From contig NZ_SDMO01000014.1 of assembly GCF_004798905.1 (NCBI RefSeq), positions 1 through 64,000 on the forward strand: a stretch of 64,000 bases of DNA, written 5' to 3'. Of this stretch, positions 28,941 to 37,603 are shown in pieces. The notes under the pieces are model-generated. The model worked only from the letters and a program-made list of their open reading frames with translations. It had not been told where the DNA came from and did not search any database. Origin of the DNA: Halomonas borealis. Its GTDB lineage: Bacteria; Pseudomonadota; Gammaproteobacteria; Pseudomonadales; Halomonadaceae. The first letter of the stretch is position 1. Each line of letters begins with the position of its first letter. Position numbers and translations under genes: made by a program.

Positions 28941-30551
28941 TCAGAGGTGGGCAGGGTTGTGCAGGTCGCGCTCGTCGGCGGGCGGCGGCGTCCACTGGTA
29001 GATCCAGGTCTCGGTCAGCGGCTGGCCGTTGCCCTTCAAGTAGAGGCGCAGGTTGATCGGCTCGGTGCCGTCGTCCGGTGGTACCACATCGAACATGGCG
29101 CGATAGCCCTGGATCGCCTCCAGAGGACGGGCCGAGGTGATCTCGACGCGGCCCGCGGAGGCCTCGATGACCGGCTCGACCTCGAGATCCGTCTGGTCGT
29201 CGAGGGGGAAGGGGCCGCCCTGGAAGTCGACCACGAAGCGCCAGCTGAAGTATTCCCGCGGCTGGCCGACGACCCCGCCGAGGCCGGTGCGGGTGGCGAC
29301 GCAGCGCGCCCGGGGCGACTGGTGGGGCGGGTAGGCGTGCCAGTAGAGGCGGTAGCCGAACAGCTGTTCCTGGCCTGGCTCGACGCGAGCCTCCGGGTGC
29401 CAGAACGCGGCGATGTTGTCGAAGGTCTCGTCGAGGGCGGGGATCTCGGCCAGCTGCACCGCGCCGGGGCCCCAGTCGCCCTTGGGTTCGACCCACAGGC
29501 TGGGCCGGCGGTCGTAGAAGACGCCGTCGTCCTGGTAGTGGTCGAAGTCGTGGTCGCGCTGGACCAGGCCGAAGCCTCGGGGGCTGGTGTCGCCGTAGCT
29601 GTTGAAGCGTAGCTGGCGGGGATTCACGAGCGGGCGCCACAGCCATTCGCCCTCGCCGGTGTGCATCGCCAAACCGTCGGAATCATGGATCTCGGGGCGC
29701 CAGTCCCAGCCGGCGTCGCGGTCGTTCTCGCCGACCAGGTACATGCTGGTCAGCGGGGCGATGCCCAGACGCTCGATGCCCTGGCGCGGGTAGAGGGCGG
29801 CATCGACATCCATGACCACGCCGGCCTCCGGATTGGTGATGCGGAAACGGTAGGCACCGGTGACGCTGGGCGACTCGAGCAGCGCATAGACGTTGACGGC
29901 CTCGCCGTCGTCATCGGGTTGCTCCAGCCAGAAGCGGGTGAAGTCGGGAAACTCCTCGGGGCGATTCATGGCGGTGTCGATGGCCAGGCCGCGCGCCGAC
30001 ATGCCGTACTGCAGGGAGTCGCTGACCGCGCGGAAGTAGCTGGCGCCGAGGAAGGCGGCGATGTCTCGCTGCCAGTCGTCGCGGTGGTGGAGGCGAAAGC
30101 CGGCGAATCCCAGCCGCTCGGAGAGCGCCTCGCCCTCGACGCCAGATTCCCCGAAGTCGAACATCGCCGGGTCGTAGGCGATCTCCTGGGCCTGGCCGTC
30201 ACGCAGCGTGTAGATCCGTACCGGTCGCTTGAAGTTGCGGCCCAGGTGGAAGAGCTGAGCGCGAAAGGGCGAGGCCTCGTCCTTGGCCCAGAGGGCGTGA
30301 TCGGGGCGGAAGCCGATGGCTTGGTACTGATCCCAGCTCAAGTCCTTGAGGCTTACGGGCAGCTCGGCGCCGGCCTCCCGCGGGGCCTTTTCGGAGAGCT
30401 GGCGGGCCAGGCCCTTGAGCCAGGCGTAATCGAAGGGCTCGCGGGGGCCGGTGGTGGGAACCCGCTGCGCCGTGGCGGCGAGCAGGGGGGAAATGGGCAG
30501 GAAGGCGCCGCCGAGGGCGGTGGTAGCCTTCAGGAAGTCGCGTCGGTTCAT
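28941..30551 (-). CDS. Periplasmic glucan biosynthesis protein, OpgD type
   Basis: A 536-residue MdoG/OpgG-OpgD family protein. It acts in the periplasm on osmoregulated beta-glucans. The N-terminus MNRRDFLKATTALGGAFLPI is a twin-arginine (Tat) signal, a feature of OpgD rather than OpgG. Family stretches include QYQAIGFRPDHALWA, ASYFRAVSDSLQYGMSARGL and GYRLYWHAYPP. No opgH glucosyltransferase is next to it here. The ATG is preceded by a moderate purine stretch. Confidence 0.88.
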   Translation of the reverse strand: MNRRDFLKATTALGGAFLPISPLLAATAQRVPTTGPREPFDYAWLKGLARQLSEKAPREAGAELPVSLKDLSWDQYQAIGFRPDHALWAKDEASPFRAQLFHLGRNFKRPVRIYTLRDGQAQEIAYDPAMFDFGESGVEGEALSERLGFAGFRLHHRDDWQRDIAAFLGASYFRAVSDSLQYGMSARGLAIDTAMNRPEEFPDFTRFWLEQPDDDGEAVNVYALLESPSVTGAYRFRITNPEAGVVMDVDAALYPRQGIERLGIAPLTSMYLVGENDRDAGWDWRPEIHDSDGLAMHTGEGEWLWRPLVNPRQLRFNSYGDTSPRGFGLVQRDHDFDHYQDDGVFYDRRPSLWVEPKGDWGPGAVQLAEIPALDETFDNIAAFWHPEARVEPGQEQLFGYRLYWHAYPPHQSPRARCVATRTGLGGVVGQPREYFSWRFVVDFQGGPFPLDDQTDLEVEPVIEASAGRVEITSARPLEAIQGYRAMFDVVPPDDGTEPINLRLYLKGNGQPLTETWIYQWTPPPADERDLHNPAHL

Positions 30552-30767
30552 CGCTGTCGTCCCTGGGGTCGTGATTCCATGGTGGCTGGTCGTCGTGGGG
30601 CCAGAAGCGCCTGGCCGGCTAGTTCAGTGACAGGCGATGGCGCCGAGAGGTTCCGAAGGCGTTCATGCGAGGGCGCCACCGGTCGAGTGGCCGGTGGCGA
30701 GTGAGAGGCGGTGAGTGGGCGACGAGCGGCCAGTGATGCAGGCTGCGGCGAGGTAAAGAGGTGAGGC

Positions 30768-30973
30768 TCAGCCGGCGGCGCCGACCTGCTCGCCGTCCTT
30801 TGCGTCATCCTGTCGATAGGGGTTGTCGGGCATCAGGCAGCGGGGCAGGGCCTGGCGGCGCGAGTCCTCCTTGGGCCCGTAGTGCTTGGTCAGGTAGTCG
30901 AGGATGGTGGCTTCCTGCTCCGCTCGCCGTAGAGTTCGTGCAGCCCACGCTGACGTGGCGGTGTCTGGGGCAT
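30768..30973 (-). pseudogene. Possible relic: fused ends of two deleted genes
   Basis: An ATG at 30973 with a perfect AGGAGGT at 5-base spacing opens a frame reading MPQTPPRQRGLHELYGERSR that stops after 27 codons. RGLHELY resembles the N-terminus of certain Tat-exported molybdopterin oxidoreductases (sulfite oxidase-like). In another frame immediately after comes ILDYLTKHYGPKEDSRRQAL and then MPDNPYRQDD up to a stop at 30768, which looks like the C-terminus of a c-type cytochrome. A deletion joining the start of one gene to the end of its partner would explain this. Both matches are from memory and short. Confidence 0.35.
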
Positions 30974-31143
30974 GGCCCACCTCCTGGCTGGCCCGGTATG
31001 GCTGGCGAGTCGGTCGGACCGTGATGATATGGGTGATAGGTGGGTAGCAACATTCAGCGTAGCAGCTGATCGATGCTTCACAGGCCAATGCCGACGAGAG
31101 GGTATGGGCATCATGGCCATATGCGGGGTTCGGGGCGATCGCG
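30974..31143. other. Non-coding stretch before riboswitch 1
   Basis: No gene or clear signal except that it must contain the promoter for the relic reading left and the lead-in to the B12 promoter at 31144. Confidence 0.4.
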
Positions 31144-31172
31144 TTGACGCCCGGGGAGGCGGTTGCTAGCTT
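31144..31172 (+). promoter_or_regulatory. Promoter of the cobT unit
   Basis: TTGACG and TAGCTT are separated by 17 bases, placing the transcript start a few bases before the riboswitch. The same two hexamers, spacing and adjacent GGTTGC recur in front of riboswitch 2 at 38233. Confidence 0.65.
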
Positions 31173-31177
31173 ATCCG

Positions 31178-31388
31178 GGCTCTCGGGTGGCCCGCGAACC
31201 TGCCTAGAACGGTTGCTGGCCCGCCAGTGCGGGCCGAGGTGAAACGGGAAGTCGGTGATGTGTTCCGACGCTGCCCCTGCGACGGTGATCGAGTCAATCT
31301 CCGCCTCACGCCACTGTGCCTTGCACGGGAAGGCGGCGGAGACGAGGTGCGCCAGCGCCCCGCTCGTCAGCCCGGAGACCGGCCTGGG
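31178..31388 (+). promoter_or_regulatory. Cobalamin riboswitch 1 (upstream of cobT)
   Basis: The conserved parts appear in order: GGTGGCCC near the start, GAAACGGGAA, CGACGCTGCCCCTGCGACGG, the B12 box GCCACTGTGCC, CACGGGAAGGCGG, and GTCAGCCCGGAGACCGGCC at the end. It is expected to bind adenosylcobalamin and shut off the downstream genes. The next intact gene, cobT, starts 343 bases later, an unusually long distance. Confidence 0.93.
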
Positions 31389-31730
31389 AGACAGCGCCAT
31401 GGGGCACGATGCGACGATGTCATGCCCCGGGCTCGATGATAACCGAGTTGTCGTGCGGGTGAGCACGACACGGTGAGCAAGGACTCACATGCACCCTATT
31501 CCTCCCCCCCGTGGCCTGGCATTTTCCCTGGCCGCTCTGCCGCTGGCCAAGGCCCGCCGAGCCAGGCGAGGAGCTGTTGTTCGGCTACCGGCTAAGCTGG
31601 TGCGACCTGTCCGGGGGAGTGTGGCATCCGATGGCGGCGGCCCGCGCCGGCCGTCTGGTACGCGGGGCCACTGCCATCCCGAGGGCTCTGGTAGGGTGGG
31701 CGTCTCGCCAAGGATGCTCGGAGACGCCCC
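31389..31730. other. Leader between riboswitch 1 and cobT with a possible gene fragment
   Basis: About 340 bases with no intact gene. Around 31511-31640 the plus strand translates to PAEPGEELLFGYRLSWC, which resembles the PGE...YRLHW segment near the C-terminus of OpgG/OpgD proteins, but no complete domain is present. Just before cobT lies a 9-bp hairpin (31698-31729). Confidence 0.4.
31698..31729 (+). promoter_or_regulatory. Hairpin covering the cobT ribosome binding site
   Basis: GGGCGTCTC pairs perfectly with GAGACGCCC, which ends one base before the GTG start. The likely Shine-Dalgarno GGAG (31720-31723) overlaps the 3' arm, so folding would hide it. It may be the output element of the distant riboswitch; this is inferred. 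Confidence 0.45.
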
Positions 31731-32780
31731 GTGACCGATGCCATGACGCCCATTCCCGCGCCGGATACCGCCTGTGCCGGGCGCGTGACCCACTATCTCG
31801 ACACCCTGACCAAACCTCCGGGTAGCCTGGGGCGACTGGAGTCTCTGGCGGTGAGCCTGGCGGCGATCACCGGCGAGGACTTCCCCCGCGTGACGCCGCC
31901 CGCGGTCGTGGTGTTCGCCGCCGACCACGGCGTGGCGGCGGAGGGCGTATCGGCCTTTCCCCAGGCGGTGACCGCCCAGATGGTGGCCAACTTCGTCGCC
32001 GGCGGGGCGGCCATCAATGCCTTCGCCCGTCGCATCGGCGCGCGGCTCGAGGTGGTCGACGTGGGCGTGGCGGGGGCGCTGCCTGACGAGGGCATCGTCT
32101 GTGAGCGGGTGCGCCCGGGCACCGCCAACCTGGCTCGAGAGGACGCCATGACCCGCGACGAGGCGCTGGCCGCCATCGCCGCCGGCCGTCGCGCCGCCGA
32201 GCGGGCCGTCGCGGCGGGTGACCGCTGCCTGATCGTCGGCGAGATGGGCATCGCCAACACCACCGCCAGCAGCGCCATGCTGGCGGCGTTGACCGGCATT
32301 CCCGTCGCCGAGCTGGTGGGGCCGGGCACCGGCGTGGCCGGCGAGGCACTCGCCCACAAGCGCTCGGTGATCGAGGCGGCCCTGGCCGCGCGCGCGGCCG
32401 ATCCCGCTGATCCGCTGGACGTGTTGGCGAAGCTCGGCGGGCTCGAGATCGCCGCCATGGCCGGGGCCTACCTGGAGGCCGCGGCGAGGCGACTGCCGGT
32501 GCTGGTCGATGGCTTCATCGCTACGCTGGCCGCGCTCGTGGCCTGCCGGCTCGACCCGGCGCTGCGCCCCTACTTGATCTTCGGCCATCGCTCCCACGAG
32601 CCCGGACACGCCCACGTCCTGGCGGCGCTGGACGCCGAGCCGCTGCTGGCCATGGAGTTGTGCCTGGGCGAGGGAAGCGGCGCGGCCCTGGCCTTCCCGC
32701 TGCTCGAGGCGGCCACGGCGATGCTTGCCGAGATGGCCACCTTCGGCACCGCCGGCGTCGACGACCGCGAGGCGCCCTGA
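31731..32780 (+). CDS. cobT: Nicotinate-nucleotide-dimethylbenzimidazole phosphoribosyltransferase CobT
   Basis: A 349-residue enzyme that makes alpha-ribazole phosphate, the lower ligand of B12, from dimethylbenzimidazole and nicotinate mononucleotide. It has the family start LTKPPGSLGRLESLA, the VVFAADHGVAAEGVSAFP block, GEMGIANTTASSAMLAAL and FGHRSHEPGHAHVLAAL. The start is GTG. It heads the first B12 unit; six bases separate it from cbiZ. Confidence 0.96.
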   Translation: MTDAMTPIPAPDTACAGRVTHYLDTLTKPPGSLGRLESLAVSLAAITGEDFPRVTPPAVVVFAADHGVAAEGVSAFPQAVTAQMVANFVAGGAAINAFARRIGARLEVVDVGVAGALPDEGIVCERVRPGTANLAREDAMTRDEALAAIAAGRRAAERAVAAGDRCLIVGEMGIANTTASSAMLAALTGIPVAELVGPGTGVAGEALAHKRSVIEAALAARAADPADPLDVLAKLGGLEIAAMAGAYLEAAARRLPVLVDGFIATLAALVACRLDPALRPYLIFGHRSHEPGHAHVLAALDAEPLLAMELCLGEGSGAALAFPLLEAATAMLAEMATFGTAGVDDREAP

Positions 32781-32785
32781 GTCCG

Positions 32786-33538
32786 ATGGAAGCCCCGCTG
32801 CGCCACGACCTTGACCACGATCAGCCCCCTCGGCCGCTGGCCTTCGGCGACGGCCTGTGTCTCGTCGCCGAGGCCGGCTGCCTGCACTTTCGGTCTCCCG
32901 AGCCGCTGCGCACCCTCAGCAACGCCCTGCTCGGCGAGGGGCTCGGCTGGGCCCGCGACTTCTGCAATTTCCACGTGGACAAGGACTATGCCGGCCGAGC
33001 CCCGGCCGACGACCTGCGCCGTTGGCTCGCCGCGCGCGGCCTGAACGAAGGCAGGGTGAAGGGCCGAGCCGAGGGCGGGCCCCTGGCGATGATGACCGCG
33101 GTGCCGCTGGTGCGGCTGGCGCTGGTGCCGGCCGACGCCGACGAGGCCGGCAGGCCACGGGTGCTGGCGGCGGTCACCGCCGGGGTGGGCAACGCCGTGG
33201 ACATCACCGCGCCGGCGGCCGGTGACCCGCGCCCGGTGGCGGGCACCATCAACGTCTTGGTGTTCGTCGACGGCCATCTCACCGACGGCGCCCTGGTCAA
33301 CGCCGCGCTCTCCGCCACCGAGGCCAAGGTCCAGGCCCTGGCGGCCTGCGGGGTGCGCGATCCCGAGCATGGCACCCCGGCCACCGGCACCTCCACCGAC
33401 TGCCTGGCCATCGCCGCCACCCAGCGCGGCGCACCGACACCCTATGCCGGATCGGGTACGCGGCTGGGTCGGGCCATCGGCGCCGCGGTGTACCGCGGCG
33501 TGTGTGAGTCTCTGGCGGCGGGGGAGGGTGCGTCATGA
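32786..33538 (+). CDS. cbiZ: Adenosylcobinamide amidohydrolase CbiZ
   Basis: A 250-residue protein of the CbiZ family. CbiZ removes the aminopropanol tail from salvaged adenosylcobinamide, giving adenosylcobyrate that re-enters the pathway. Diagnostic segments are CNFHVDKDYAGR, VTAGVGNAVDITAPA, GTINVLVFVDGHLTDGALVN and GTSTDCLAIAATQRG. The ATG at 32786 lies just after cobT. Its presence gives this strain a salvage route beside full synthesis. Confidence 0.92.
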   Translation: MEAPLRHDLDHDQPPRPLAFGDGLCLVAEAGCLHFRSPEPLRTLSNALLGEGLGWARDFCNFHVDKDYAGRAPADDLRRWLAARGLNEGRVKGRAEGGPLAMMTAVPLVRLALVPADADEAGRPRVLAAVTAGVGNAVDITAPAAGDPRPVAGTINVLVFVDGHLTDGALVNAALSATEAKVQALAACGVRDPEHGTPATGTSTDCLAIAATQRGAPTPYAGSGTRLGRAIGAAVYRGVCESLAAGEGAS

Positions 33539-34515
33539 CGCTGGCGCCGCTGTCCTGGGAGCTGCTGGCGCTGATCGGTGTGGCGCTGGCCCTCGACCTC
33601 GCGCTGGGCGATCCGCCCTGGTGGCCCCATCCGGTGGTGGGCATCGGCCGGGTGATCGCGCGGCTCGAGCGGGCCTGGAACCATGGCCCCGCCGAGGCCC
33701 GACGACGGCGGGGCCTCTGGCTGGCGGCGCTGGTGGTCGGCGGCACCTGGGCGCTGGCCTGGGGCCTGCTGACGGCGCTGGCCTGGGCATCGCCCGGCCT
33801 GGCGCTGGTGATGGAACTCGTGCTGTTGGCCACGGCCTTCGCCACCCGGGGGCTCGCCGAGGCGGCCCGAGCGGTGGCCGTGCCGCTGCGGCGTGGTGAC
33901 CTGCCGGCGGCGCGCCGCGCCCTGGGGCGTATCGTCGGGCGCGACACCGAGGCGCTGGACGAGGCGGGCCTGGCGCGCGGCGCGGTGGAGACCGTCGCCG
34001 AGAACACCGTGGATGGCATCACCGCGCCGCTGTGCTGGGCGCTGCTCGGCGGCGCGCCCCTGGCACTGGCCTACAAGGCGGTCAATACGTTGGATTCCAT
34101 GGTCGGCTATCGCAGCCCCCGCCATGAGGCCTTCGGCCGCGCCTCGGCGCGCCTCGACGATGCCGTCAACTGGCTGCCGGCGCGGCTCACGGCCTTCGCC
34201 ATGTGGCTCGCGGCGCGCCTCGTCGTCGGTGGCCGCACGCGGGGGGCAATGGCCGCCACCCGCCGCGAGGCGCCACGCCACCCCAGCCCCAACGCCGGCT
34301 GGCCGGAGGCGATGGTGGCGCAGCTGCTGGGCGTGCGGCTCGGCGGCCTCAGCCACTACGATGGGCGCGCCTCGCATCGCGCCACCCTCGGCTGCGCGCG
34401 GGAGCCGCTGGCGGTCGGCCACATCGAGGCCGCCATCCGCCATATGCACGGCGGCTGGCTGGGCGTGCTGGCGTTGCTGGCGCCTCTGGTGCTGGTGCGG
34501 GAGTGGCTGATATGA
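33535..34515 (+). CDS. cbiB: Adenosylcobinamide-phosphate synthase CbiB
   Basis: A 326-residue integral membrane protein that joins aminopropanol phosphate to adenosylcobyric acid (called CobD in the aerobic nomenclature). Family features include LALGDPPWWPHPVVGIGRVI, VETVAENTVDGITAPLCWAL and YKAVNTLDSMVGYRSPRHEA. It overlaps cbiZ and the aminotransferase gene by four bases each, implying coupled translation. Confidence 0.95.
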   Translation: MTLAPLSWELLALIGVALALDLALGDPPWWPHPVVGIGRVIARLERAWNHGPAEARRRRGLWLAALVVGGTWALAWGLLTALAWASPGLALVMELVLLATAFATRGLAEAARAVAVPLRRGDLPAARRALGRIVGRDTEALDEAGLARGAVETVAENTVDGITAPLCWALLGGAPLALAYKAVNTLDSMVGYRSPRHEAFGRASARLDDAVNWLPARLTAFAMWLAARLVVGGRTRGAMAATRREAPRHPSPNAGWPEAMVAQLLGVRLGGLSHYDGRASHRATLGCAREPLAVGHIEAAIRHMHGGWLGVLALLAPLVLVREWLI

Positions 34516-35615
34516 CGTCGGACGCAATAATGGAAAACGCATCAGGCTGGCCGGGCCATGGCGGGCGCATCGCGCCGCTGCTGGCACGCTTCGGGCTGCC
34601 CTCGGACCACTCGGTGATCGATTTCAGCGCCAACCTCAACCCGCTGGGGCCACCGCCCTGGCTGGGCCAATGGCTGGCCGGCGCCGGCGAGGCGCTGTCG
34701 CGTTACCCGGACCCGGACGACGATCGGGCAAGACGCGCCATCGCCGCCTGCGACGGCGTGGCGCCGGAGCGGGTGCTGGTCACCAATGGCGGCATCGAGG
34801 CGATCCACCTCGCCGCCGCGCTGCATGCCGGCGGTCGCGCCCTGGTGATCGAGCCTACCTTCAGCGAATACGCCCTGGCCTGCCGCCGGCACGGCCTGAC
34901 GATCGACCGGCTGGCGCTGGAGGCCCCGGCCTTCCGGCTCGATCTCGAGGCCGCCGAGGCGGCGATGGCCGGCGTCGACGTGGCCTTCCTGTGCCGCCCC
35001 AATAATCCTACCGGTACGCTGATCCCGCGCGGCGACGTCGAGAGACTGCTGGAACGCGCGCGGGAGACCGGCACCAGCCTGGTGGTGGACGAGGCCTTCG
35101 TGGATTTCACCGAAGGCGAGGAGCGCCTCACGCCGCTGCTCGAGAGGGCACCACACCTGCTGCTGCTGCGCTCGCTGACCAAGCTCTACGATGTGCCGGG
35201 GCTCCGGCTCGGTTACCTGCTCGGCGCCCCGGAAAGGGTCCGTCGCCTCGCCGAGGCGCAGATGCCCTGGAGCGTCAACGCCCTGGCGTTGGGGCTGGCG
35301 GCGCCGCTGCTCGCCGACCGGGACTATCTCGCCCGTACTCGCGCCTGGCTCGCCGCCGAGCGCGGCCTGTCGGCAAGTGTTCGTGCGCTCGGCTACGACG
35401 TGCCGGAGACCCACGCCAACTTCCTGCTGCTGCGCGGCGGGCGCGATGCCGCCACGGCCGGGGCGTTGTTCGCCTTCTTGCTCGAGCGTGGCCTGCTGGC
35501 CCGCCACACTCATGGTTTCACCGGCCTCGACGGCGCCTGGCTGCGCCTGGCGCTGCGCGGAGCGGACGACAACGCCCGGCTGCTCGAGGCCCTGGCGGCC
35601 TGGAGGCGACCATGA
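34512..35615 (+). CDS. Threonine-phosphate decarboxylase-type aminotransferase (CobC/CobD family)
   Basis: A 367-residue PLP enzyme of the histidinol-phosphate aminotransferase-like group. Its place beside cbiB points to L-threonine-O-3-phosphate decarboxylase, which makes the aminopropanol linker. The N-terminus has HGGRIAPLLARFGLP and IDFSANLNPLGPP, typical of CobD/CobC. NNPTG and the PLP lysine in SLTKLYDVPGLRLGY are present. The symbol is left open because two naming systems conflict. The ATG at 34512 overlaps cbiB (ATGA). Confidence 0.9.
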   Translation: MTSDAIMENASGWPGHGGRIAPLLARFGLPSDHSVIDFSANLNPLGPPPWLGQWLAGAGEALSRYPDPDDDRARRAIAACDGVAPERVLVTNGGIEAIHLAAALHAGGRALVIEPTFSEYALACRRHGLTIDRLALEAPAFRLDLEAAEAAMAGVDVAFLCRPNNPTGTLIPRGDVERLLERARETGTSLVVDEAFVDFTEGEERLTPLLERAPHLLLLRSLTKLYDVPGLRLGYLLGAPERVRRLAEAQMPWSVNALALGLAAPLLADRDYLARTRAWLAAERGLSASVRALGYDVPETHANFLLLRGGRDAATAGALFAFLLERGLLARHTHGFTGLDGAWLRLALRGADDNARLLEALAAWRRP

Positions 35616-36148
35616 TCGCCTTCGTTTCCGGTGGGGCGCGCTCAGGCAAGAGCGGCGTGGCCGAGACGCTGGTCGGCGACTGGCAGGCGGCCCGCGGCGG
35701 GGAGCGCCACTATCTGGCCACGGCCCGGGCCGGCGACGACGAGATGGTCGCGCGGATCGCCCGCCACCGCCGCGAGCGCGGCGAGGGCTGGGTGACCCTC
35801 GAGCCGCCGCTGGCCTTCGCCGAGGCGCTGGCGGCGCTCCCCCCGGGTGGCACGGTGCTGCTCGATTGCCTGACCCTGTGGGCCAGCCGGGTGATGTTCG
35901 AGGCCGGCCTCGCGGAAGACGAGGGCCGGGCGATGCTGGCGGGCGGGCTCGACGAGGCGCGCCGCCGCGGGTTGGCCCTGGTGGTGGTCTCCAACGACCT
36001 CAACGAGGACCTGCCGCCCCGTGATCCGCTGGTGTGGCGCTACCTGGCCTTCCTGCAGGCCCTGCATCGCGACCTGGCCGCCGAGGCGGACCGGGTGATC
36101 GAGGTGGTGGCCGGCCGGGCCATCGACTGGAAGGGAGAGGAGAGATGA
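35612..36148 (+). CDS. cobU: Adenosylcobinamide kinase / guanylyltransferase CobU
   Basis: A 178-residue enzyme that phosphorylates adenosylcobinamide and forms adenosylcobinamide-GDP. The P-loop SGGARSGKSG is at the N-terminus, RHRRERGEGWVTLEPPL contains the guanylylated histidine region, and LLDCLTLWASRVMFE follows. The usual EVG.GIVP motif is replaced by NDLNEDLPPRDPLVWRYLA, a variant form. It is coupled by four-base overlaps to both neighbours. A second, shorter relative lies at 37555. Confidence 0.9.
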   Translation: MIAFVSGGARSGKSGVAETLVGDWQAARGGERHYLATARAGDDEMVARIARHRRERGEGWVTLEPPLAFAEALAALPPGGTVLLDCLTLWASRVMFEAGLAEDEGRAMLAGGLDEARRRGLALVVVSNDLNEDLPPRDPLVWRYLAFLQALHRDLAAEADRVIEVVAGRAIDWKGEER

Positions 36149-36903
36149 AGGACGCGACCTTCGGCGCGCTGCTGGCCATCCAGTTCCTGACCCGGCTGCC
36201 GGTGACGCTTGCCTGCCCGTGGACGCCGGCCACCCGGCGCTGGGCGGCGCGGGCCTATCCGCTGGTGGGCGCGCTGGTCGGGGCGATCCTGGCCATCGCC
36301 GGCACGCTGCTCGCGGGGCTCTTGCCGCCGCCGCTGCTGACGCTTTTGCTGCTCAGCCTGTGGGTGGCGCTGACCGGCGGACTGCACCTCGACGGCCTGA
36401 TGGACCTGGCCGATGCGCTCGGCAGCAACGCGCCGCTCGAGAAGCGTTGGGCGATCATGAAGGACCCCCAGGTGGGCAGCTTCGGGATGCTGGCACTGGT
36501 CTTCCAGCTGGCCTGGAAGGCGGCGTTGCTGTGGGCCCTGCTGGCCGCCGGGGCGAGCCCCTGGTGGCTGGCGCCGGTGATCGCGCTGGGCCGGCTGGGC
36601 GCGGTCGGCCTGCTGGTGGCGGTGCCCGCCGCCCGCCCCGAGGGCCTGGCCCACGCCTGGCAGCAGAGCCTCGGCGTGCGCGACCTGGCCCTGGCATCGC
36701 TGCCCATGCTGCCGGGCCTTTTCATCGCGCCCGGCATGGCCTGGCTGCTGGCCGGCCTGGCGGTCTTCATCATCATCTACGGCCGGGCGGTGCGCCGGGC
36801 CTTCGGCGGCATCAATGGCGACATCGTCGGGGCCGCCATCGAGGGAGGAGAACTATGGCTGCTGTTGATCGCCTGGAGCGTGTGGTCGTTCGTCACGATC
36901 TGA
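36145..36903 (+). CDS. cobS: Adenosylcobinamide-GDP ribazoletransferase CobS
   Basis: A 252-residue inner-membrane protein that joins adenosylcobinamide-GDP with alpha-ribazole, the last assembly step. Typical segments are LAIQFLTRLPV at the start, GGLHLDGLMDLADALGSNAP, and KDPQVGSFGMLALVFQLAWK. It has several membrane spans. The ATG at 36145 follows GGAGAGGAG and overlaps cobU by four bases. Confidence 0.94.
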   Translation: MKDATFGALLAIQFLTRLPVTLACPWTPATRRWAARAYPLVGALVGAILAIAGTLLAGLLPPPLLTLLLLSLWVALTGGLHLDGLMDLADALGSNAPLEKRWAIMKDPQVGSFGMLALVFQLAWKAALLWALLAAGASPWWLAPVIALGRLGAVGLLVAVPAARPEGLAHAWQQSLGVRDLALASLPMLPGLFIAPGMAWLLAGLAVFIIIYGRAVRRAFGGINGDIVGAAIEGGELWLLLIAWSVWSFVTI

Positions 36904-36934
36904 CGCACCGGGCCTGTGAAGAGGGAGCGCGCCG

Positions 36935-37603
36935 ATGAGTGACTTTCACCCGGACGATACTCGCTTCCTCGACGTGGTGGTCGTTCGTCATGGCCTGACG
37001 AGCTGGAACCAGGAGCGTCGCTATCAGGGCCATCGCGATATCCCGCTGCTGCTGCCCGAGGCGATGGCCGGTATCGAGCGGTTGCGCGAGGGGCTGGCCG
37101 AGGTCGCGTTCGATGCCGTGCACTGCAGCGACCTGACGCGCTGTCGTCAGACCCTGGCCCATGTGCTGGAGGGCCGGGTGCACGAGGGGCTGGCGACCCC
37201 CGAGGCCCGGGGCGACGCCCGGCTGCGTGAGCTGCACTTCGGCGACTACGAGGGCCAGACCTGGGCCGCGCTCAAGGACGATCCCGGCTACCGGGCCTGG
37301 GTCGACAGCCAGGGCCGGCTAGCCACCCCGGGCGGCGAATCCGCCGACGATCTTTGGGCGCGGTTATCGGTGTGGCTCGAGGAGGTGCTGGCCGAGGCGC
37401 ATGAATCCGGGCATCGCCGCGTGCTGGCGGTCAGCCACGGCGGCGTCATCCGCGAACTGCGCCGGCGCCTGGAGGCGACGGACTTCTGGGACGGCGTGGT
37501 CGGCCAGGCCCAGGGGCGTTGTTTCACGTTCACACGCGAGAGGGACGGCTGGACATGCAGCTCTTCATCGGTGGTGCCCGCGCCGGCAAGCGCGACCTCG
37601 TAG
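36935..37603 (+). CDS. Histidine phosphatase, probable alpha-ribazole phosphatase (CobC-like)
   Basis: A 222-residue phosphoglycerate mutase-type phosphatase: VVVRHGLTSWNQERRYQGHR carries the RHG motif, LRELHFGDYEGQTW follows, and VLAVSHGGVIREL provides the second histidine. In this operon it probably dephosphorylates alpha-ribazole phosphate or adenosylcobalamin phosphate. It begins 31 bases after cobS and overlaps the next gene by 49 bases. Confidence 0.85.
   Translation: MSDFHPDDTRFLDVVVVRHGLTSWNQERRYQGHRDIPLLLPEAMAGIERLREGLAEVAFDAVHCSDLTRCRQTLAHVLEGRVHEGLATPEARGDARLRELHFGDYEGQTWAALKDDPGYRAWVDSQGRLATPGGESADDLWARLSVWLEEVLAEAHESGHRRVLAVSHGGVIRELRRRLEATDFWDGVVGQAQGRCFTFTRERDGWTCSSSSVVPAPASATS

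Noticed and set aside
31489..31734. An 81-codon frame (MHPIPPPRGLAFSLAALPLA...) as a small gene between riboswitch 1 and cobT
   Set aside because: Low-complexity and arginine-rich with no ribosome binding site or family; the other frame gives the OpgD-like match, so I treat it as relic or leader.
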